Shown piece after piece: positions 4,131-7,660 of a stretch of 7,660 bases of DNA. Both the position numbers and the translations under genes were made by a program. The notes under the pieces were generated by a model. The model saw nothing but the letters and a program-made list of their open reading frames with translations. It was not told the DNA's origin and searched no databases. The number at the start of each line of letters is the position of its first letter. Position 1 is the stretch's first letter. Source of the stretch: Clostridia bacterium (lineage in GTDB: Bacteria; Bacillota_A; Clostridia; Christensenellales; Borkfalkiaceae); the NCBI GenBank assembly GCA_017462505.1, contig JAFTQY010000033.1, forward strand, positions 1 through 7,660. Reading direction: 5' to 3'.

Positions 4131-6911
4131 TTACGCCGCCGCTAATAACAAGGGCAGAGCGTATACCGCGACGATCACCGCAATTCCTGCGACGATCAAG
4201 CCGTAATATGTGATTTTATCGATCACGGGCGGCATTTCCACCCGCAATTTCTTCCGTTTCCAAAGCACGAACGCCGCCGCGCAAAGCCCCGTGCCGCATA
4301 CCGTTAAAAATACGGCAACGGGAAATCCGGGCGAAAGGTAGCTAAGCTCGATACGGTTTTCGCCCTCTTGCAGATAGAACCCGATAAAGCCGTCGTATAC
4401 CTTATAATAATCCGCTTTTTTGCCGTTGATTTTCAGACGGAAACCGCTGTCGTAAGGCACGGACAAAAAGACGCATTCGCCCCCCTCCGCCGTATACGAG
4501 CCGTAAATTCGGTTGTTATCCACCTGCAAATCGACCGCCTTTACCGATTGCGCCGCCTTTACAAGCGGTTCTTCCGCTACCGCGACAACGCCGAAATTTT
4601 TCACCACCGTTTCACTGCGGACGGTGACGCGTACCTCCACCGTTTGATCGGTAAACTCGCCCAGCTCCAAAAGCCCGTTATAGCCCTTTTGGGGATATTC
4701 CGAGAATTTATAGCCCGTCGAGGGCACGTACACGTCAAAATCCTTATTGATCGCCTGATTGAGGGCGTTGTCGTTGTTATCGAACACGTTAAAATGCAAC
4801 GTTGCCGTTTGCGTGACGGGGATTTTGAAAACGACCGTTCCTTTGGTTAATCGCGTACCGTCCCCCGCCGTCGTGGCGGTGACGCCCTGCAACGTAGCGT
4901 CGTCCAGCGTGTAATTTACAACACAATCGTTCTCGCCGAAGAAGTCCTCGTATAAAATCTGTTGCATCTTGCCGCGGTCGGTATAATCGGCGGTAGCCGC
5001 CGCCTGAATGATATCCCTGCGGGCGATAATGCCGAGCGGCAAACCTACGGGCGTGGGGGCGATCCTGTACCCGTCCCCCTGATACACGTCCTCTGCCGTT
5101 TTCTTGGTGGATATCTTGTATTTTACCGAAAGCAGAGCGTCGCTGACGGGCGTACCCCCGTCGTTGCCGACCTCCATCCAGTACGAGCTGTACCCAAACT
5201 GCTTGATCGCGTGCATGTAATTGCCGTTGGTGAGCGAAGTGAAATGCCCCAAGGCGTTATAGCCGATCGCGCTGACCATCGTTACGTCAAAATCCTTTCG
5301 CTGTGTTTTAACGCGGTAAAAGGAATCGTCGTCGATCACCTGAGAAAGCTGTACAATGTTGTTATATTTGCCCGTTTTGTTGTACAGATCGCTCCCAGGA
5401 TAAGACATATAGGTCATGGGCGCGACGTAAAGCTCGGAGAGCACCAGCACACCAACGGACAGCCAGAGCAAGCAACGTTTTGCAAAATCGAAACGGTAGG
5501 CAATATAGAACGCCATACCGACGAGCAACGCAACGGAATACAGCTTAAACAATGCGTTAAACGAGGCGTCGTTCCCCCAAAGGGAGGACGAGTATTGATC
5601 CATCGTTTCCACGTTGGTCTTGGTGTAGCTTATTGCAAAACAACAATACAGGACGGAAAACAGCAGTAAAATTCCGCTGATCGCGTACCTGCCCCCCTCC
5701 TTTTTCAAAAGCGCAAGGAATTTTTCCTTTTTGGAAAGGGTATGTTCGCCGTCCGTCGGCGGTTCTTCCGTTGGTTCTTCTGCCGTGTTTGTCGCTGTTT
5801 TTTTCGTCAAGAGCGACGGCAACGCCAGCTTATCCATGGCGAGGGTAATACACAAAAACAGGGGCATAAAGCCATAGCGCGTGGGGAAACACATATAGCT
5901 CCCCGTTTGCCACATCATATTGATAGGCTCTAACACCATCGGAACGAGCATGGCAAAAAATAAAATTTGCCGAATCTTGCCGTCTTTATCCTCTTGATTG
6001 CGCCTGCAACACGCAAACGGGAATAAAAAGAGCATAGACAGCACCGTTTGCCAAGTCGTTTGATAAGAAACCAAGGGTTTTGCCGAGGCAAGGGATTGCA
6101 CGATCGACGTTTTTCTGCCCGAGGAAAAATATTGCAATAGGCTGGGCAACCATGCAATCGCCGAAATCAGCATTGAAACGATACAACAGAGCGCAAAATT
6201 CCCCGCAAATTTTCTGTCCTTTGACATGATCAAATAGACGAACACGTACAAAAGCAGGAAAATCACGAGCATATAGCCAAGATAGAAATTGACGATAATA
6301 CTCGCGGAGAGCGCGAAGATAAACAGGGCGCGTTTCCCCTCTTTCAGTCCCTCTAACCCGAGCAACAAAAGGGGGAACAGATACATAACGTCCAGCCACG
6401 CCGCGATTTGATAATACATCAGCACGTAGCCCGAATAGGCGTACAGTACGGACAAGAAAATGTTTAAAAGGGCGGCGTTTGGGTGTTTTTTCGACAGGTA
6501 AAAGGACGCCGTCGCCGCGATCGTGCACATTTTCAGCATGATCAGGATATTGACAAAGCCCCACATATCCGCCTTGTCCACAAAGCTCACCAAAAAGGTG
6601 AACGGACTGGCTAGATAATAGAAAAATACGCCGTAAAAATTCATACCCGCGGCGTTCTTGATACTGAAAAAGAACCCGTCCTTGCCTGCCAAGATATCCT
6701 TAAAGCTGTTTAAAAGCGGAATGTATTGTTGGGACATGTCCGCCCACGTAATTGATTTTTGCGAGAACGGATACAAATCCCGTACCGACAGCCAAATCAG
6801 CATGGCAACTGCCACGATCACGGGCGGAATCGTCCAAACGAAACGGTTAAAAATCCGCAGCAAACGCGATTTTTTGGATGCTATTCCGTTGTCCTGTGCC
6901 GTTTTAACCAT
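4131..6911 (-). CDS. YfhO-family polytopic membrane glycosyltransferase (GT-C type)
   Basis: A 926-residue membrane protein resembling YfhO (PF09586), at a typical length. Near the N-terminus, one helix (about 27-43) is followed by an outside loop with DMSQQY (Asp58 to Tyr63) and IKNAAGMNFYGVFFYYLASPF, the family's most conserved block; Asp58 is a candidate catalytic acid by analogy with GT-C enzymes. About a dozen helices follow to residue ~490, interrupted near 370-395 by an acidic, Pro-rich cytoplasmic loop. An extracytoplasmic, beta-rich region (about 500-857) ends in GENRIELSYLSPGF, and two C-terminal helices close the protein. In Bacillus subtilis, YfhO works with the GT2 enzyme CsbB to add GlcNAc to lipoteichoic acid, so a similar envelope decoration is likely, though sugar and polymer are unknown. 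A TAA in frame just upstream of ATG 6911 rules out a longer start, yet no strong ribosome site is adjacent. The gtrA-like gene follows after 12 bases. Confidence 0.88.
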   Translation of the reverse strand: MVKTAQDNGIASKKSRLLRIFNRFVWTIPPVIVAVAMLIWLSVRDLYPFSQKSITWADMSQQYIPLLNSFKDILAGKDGFFFSIKNAAGMNFYGVFFYYLASPFTFLVSFVDKADMWGFVNILIMLKMCTIAATASFYLSKKHPNAALLNIFLSVLYAYSGYVLMYYQIAAWLDVMYLFPLLLLGLEGLKEGKRALFIFALSASIIVNFYLGYMLVIFLLLYVFVYLIMSKDRKFAGNFALCCIVSMLISAIAWLPSLLQYFSSGRKTSIVQSLASAKPLVSYQTTWQTVLSMLFLFPFACCRRNQEDKDGKIRQILFFAMLVPMVLEPINMMWQTGSYMCFPTRYGFMPLFLCITLAMDKLALPSLLTKKTATNTAEEPTEEPPTDGEHTLSKKEKFLALLKKEGGRYAISGILLLFSVLYCCFAISYTKTNVETMDQYSSSLWGNDASFNALFKLYSVALLVGMAFYIAYRFDFAKRCLLWLSVGVLVLSELYVAPMTYMSYPGSDLYNKTGKYNNIVQLSQVIDDDSFYRVKTQRKDFDVTMVSAIGYNALGHFTSLTNGNYMHAIKQFGYSSYWMEVGNDGGTPVSDALLSVKYKISTKKTAEDVYQGDGYRIAPTPVGLPLGIIARRDIIQAAATADYTDRGKMQQILYEDFFGENDCVVNYTLDDATLQGVTATTAGDGTRLTKGTVVFKIPVTQTATLHFNVFDNNDNALNQAINKDFDVYVPSTGYKFSEYPQKGYNGLLELGEFTDQTVEVRVTVRSETVVKNFGVVAVAEEPLVKAAQSVKAVDLQVDNNRIYGSYTAEGGECVFLSVPYDSGFRLKINGKKADYYKVYDGFIGFYLQEGENRIELSYLSPGFPVAVFLTVCGTGLCAAAFVLWKRKKLRVEMPPVIDKITYYGLIVAGIAVIVAVYALPLLLAAA

Positions 6912-6922
6912 ACTTTACGTTG

Positions 6923-6949
6923 GGCGTTTTAGAAAAACGCCATACTCCT
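6923..6949 (-). promoter_or_regulatory. yfhO leader: distant ribosome site plus perfect hairpin
   Basis: AGGAG (6949-6945) lies at the extreme 5' end of the predicted mRNA, 33 bases before the yfhO ATG. Between them GGCGTTTT and AAAACGCC form a perfect 8-bp hairpin with a TCT loop (6941-6923). Folding would leave about 14 unpaired bases between AGGAG and the ATG, so the hairpin may bring the site within reach. A four-codon ORF (M-A-F-F-stop, 6943-6929) begins one base after AGGAG, too close for normal initiation. Confidence 0.5.
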
Positions 6950-6957
6950 ACAAGATA

Positions 6958-6986
6958 ATTATACTCGTAAGCATGCGGTTTGTCAA
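6958..6986 (-). promoter_or_regulatory. Consensus sigma-A promoter for the yfhO-gtrA operon
   Basis: TTGACA (6986-6981), a 17-base spacer and TATAAT (6963-6958) match the consensus at all twelve core positions, just downstream of the rpoC terminator. The start point should be near 6951, giving a leader of about 40 bases. Confidence 0.88.
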
Positions 6987-7015
6987 TCACTTTTTGGACG
7001 GTGTATATTTTCCGC

Positions 7016-7049
7016 AAAAAAATACCTCTCGGGCGTACCCGAAAGGCAT
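7016..7049 (-). terminator. rpoC: Intrinsic terminator of rpoC
   Basis: AUGCCUUUCGGG pairs with CCCGAGAGGUAU over 12 positions, with two G-U wobbles, around a UACG loop, and the final U of the stem runs into a seven-base U-tract. It starts 23 bases after the rpoC stop codon and separates the RNA polymerase operon from yfhO. Confidence 0.92.
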
Positions 7050-7072
7050 TTTCTTTTTCAGCTTAGAACCGC

Positions 7073-7660
7073 TTACGCGTTTTCCGTTTCTTCCACAGCC
7101 TCCGCCGCTGCATTTTCCACTACGGGATTGTAGCCGCCGATATACTGAGGCGTGATGTTCTTGTAGGATTTTGTACCCGTACCTGCGGGGATCAGCTTAC
7201 CGATGATAACGTTTTCCTTCAAACCGACAAGGTAATCGCGCTTGGTGCGGATCGCCGCCTCGGTGAGAACTCTCGACGTTTCCTGGAAGGACGCCGCCGA
7301 CAGGAAGGAATCGGTTGCGAGCGCCGCTTTCGTAATACCCAAAAGCACACGTTTTGCAAGCGCGGGTCTGCCGCCGTTTGCCATCGCTTTCGCGCTTTCG
7401 TCCTGGAACGTAACCATATCCACAAGCTCGCCGGGCAACAGGTTGGTGTCGCCTGCGTTTTCTACGCGGACCTTTTTAAGCATCTGACGAACGTTGATTT
7501 CAACGTGCTTGTCGTTGATTTCAACGCCCTGCGAACGGATAAACGTTTGTACCTGTTCAAGGATATAGTCCTGAACACCCTTAACACCTTGTACGCGCAA
7601 GATATCCTGAGGATATACGCTACATGCGTTTAGCAATACGCCCGGCGTTACCTTATCGCC
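7073..7660 (-). CDS. rpoC: DNA-directed RNA polymerase beta' subunit, C-terminal part
   Basis: The frame is open from the window edge to the TAA at 7075-7073 and encodes the last 195 residues of beta' (the full protein is about 1,200 aa or more). Signature blocks of the RpoC C-terminus appear in order: [60 protein letters not shown], and [17 protein letters not shown]. The jaw, trigger-loop and omega-contact parts of the core lie partly or wholly outside the window. After LIPAGTG comes a non-conserved tail of 36 residues ending in a short acidic, Ala/Glu-rich stretch, common in Firmicutes. The true start lies beyond 7660, and the TTG at 7636 is internal. A strong terminator follows directly, so no rpsL or rpsG is co-transcribed behind it here. 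Confidence 0.97.
   Translation of the reverse strand, partial: GDKVTPGVLLNACSVYPQDILRVQGVKGVQDYILEQVQTFIRSQGVEINDKHVEINVRQMLKKVRVENAGDTNLLPGELVDMVTFQDESAKAMANGGRPALAKRVLLGITKAALATDSFLSAASFQETSRVLTEAAIRTKRDYLVGLKENVIIGKLIPAGTGTKSYKNITPQYIGGYNPVVENAAAEAVEETENA

Noticed and set aside
4962..5669. 235-codon plus-strand frame opposite the yfhO-like gene
   Set aside because: No recognisable domain and opposite a clear YfhO-family protein; a complement artefact.
5986..6564. 192-codon minus-strand frame overlapping the yfhO-like gene in another frame
   Set aside because: The overlapping yfhO frame has conserved membrane and motif structure; this frame has none and no ribosome site.

Overview
The window looks like chromosome of an anaerobic Firmicute, most likely a gut-type clostridium; I cannot name the genus. 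The reasons are a pyruvate formate-lyase fermentation locus, strong AGGAG-type ribosome binding sites, near-consensus housekeeping promoters, U-tract terminators, and a YfhO/GtrA envelope-glycosylation pair, which is characteristic of Gram-positive bacteria. All five genes lie on the minus strand, so transcription runs from high to low coordinates. I see no insertion sequence, CRISPR array, tRNA, rRNA or phage gene.

In the order of transcription: (1) 7660-7073 is the C-terminal end of rpoC, the RNA polymerase beta' subunit, closed by a strong intrinsic terminator (7016-7049). (2) A perfect-consensus promoter (6958-6986) starts a two-gene operon. It encodes a large YfhO-family membrane glycosyltransferase (6911-4131) and a GtrA-family membrane protein (4118-3573), followed by a terminator (3507-3547). 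The pair probably attaches a sugar to an envelope polymer from an undecaprenyl-phosphate carrier. The cytosolic GT2 enzyme that normally charges the carrier is not in the window. (3) The 520-base gap 3572-3053 has no convincing protein gene but is full of signals: a promoter, three hairpins and a U-tract that together look like a small RNA of about 114 nt (3386-3273), then a second perfect-consensus promoter (3163-3191) and a terminator-like hairpin (3110-3142) in the leader of the next operon. (4) The pfl operon follows: pflA activase (3052-2324), a thioredoxin-like protein (2323-2003) whose ATG directly follows the pflA stop, and pflB (1885 to the window edge), which lacks about its last 130 residues.

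PflA is a radical-SAM enzyme that installs the glycyl radical on PflB, and PflB splits pyruvate with CoA into acetyl-CoA and formate. The thiol protein between them may support the redox or thiol state of either enzyme; that is inference. The most interesting material is non-coding: the candidate small RNA with a CUCCUUU (anti-Shine-Dalgarno) hairpin loop, the possible attenuator in front of pflA, and a yfhO leader in which the only good ribosome binding site is separated from the start codon by a perfect hairpin.
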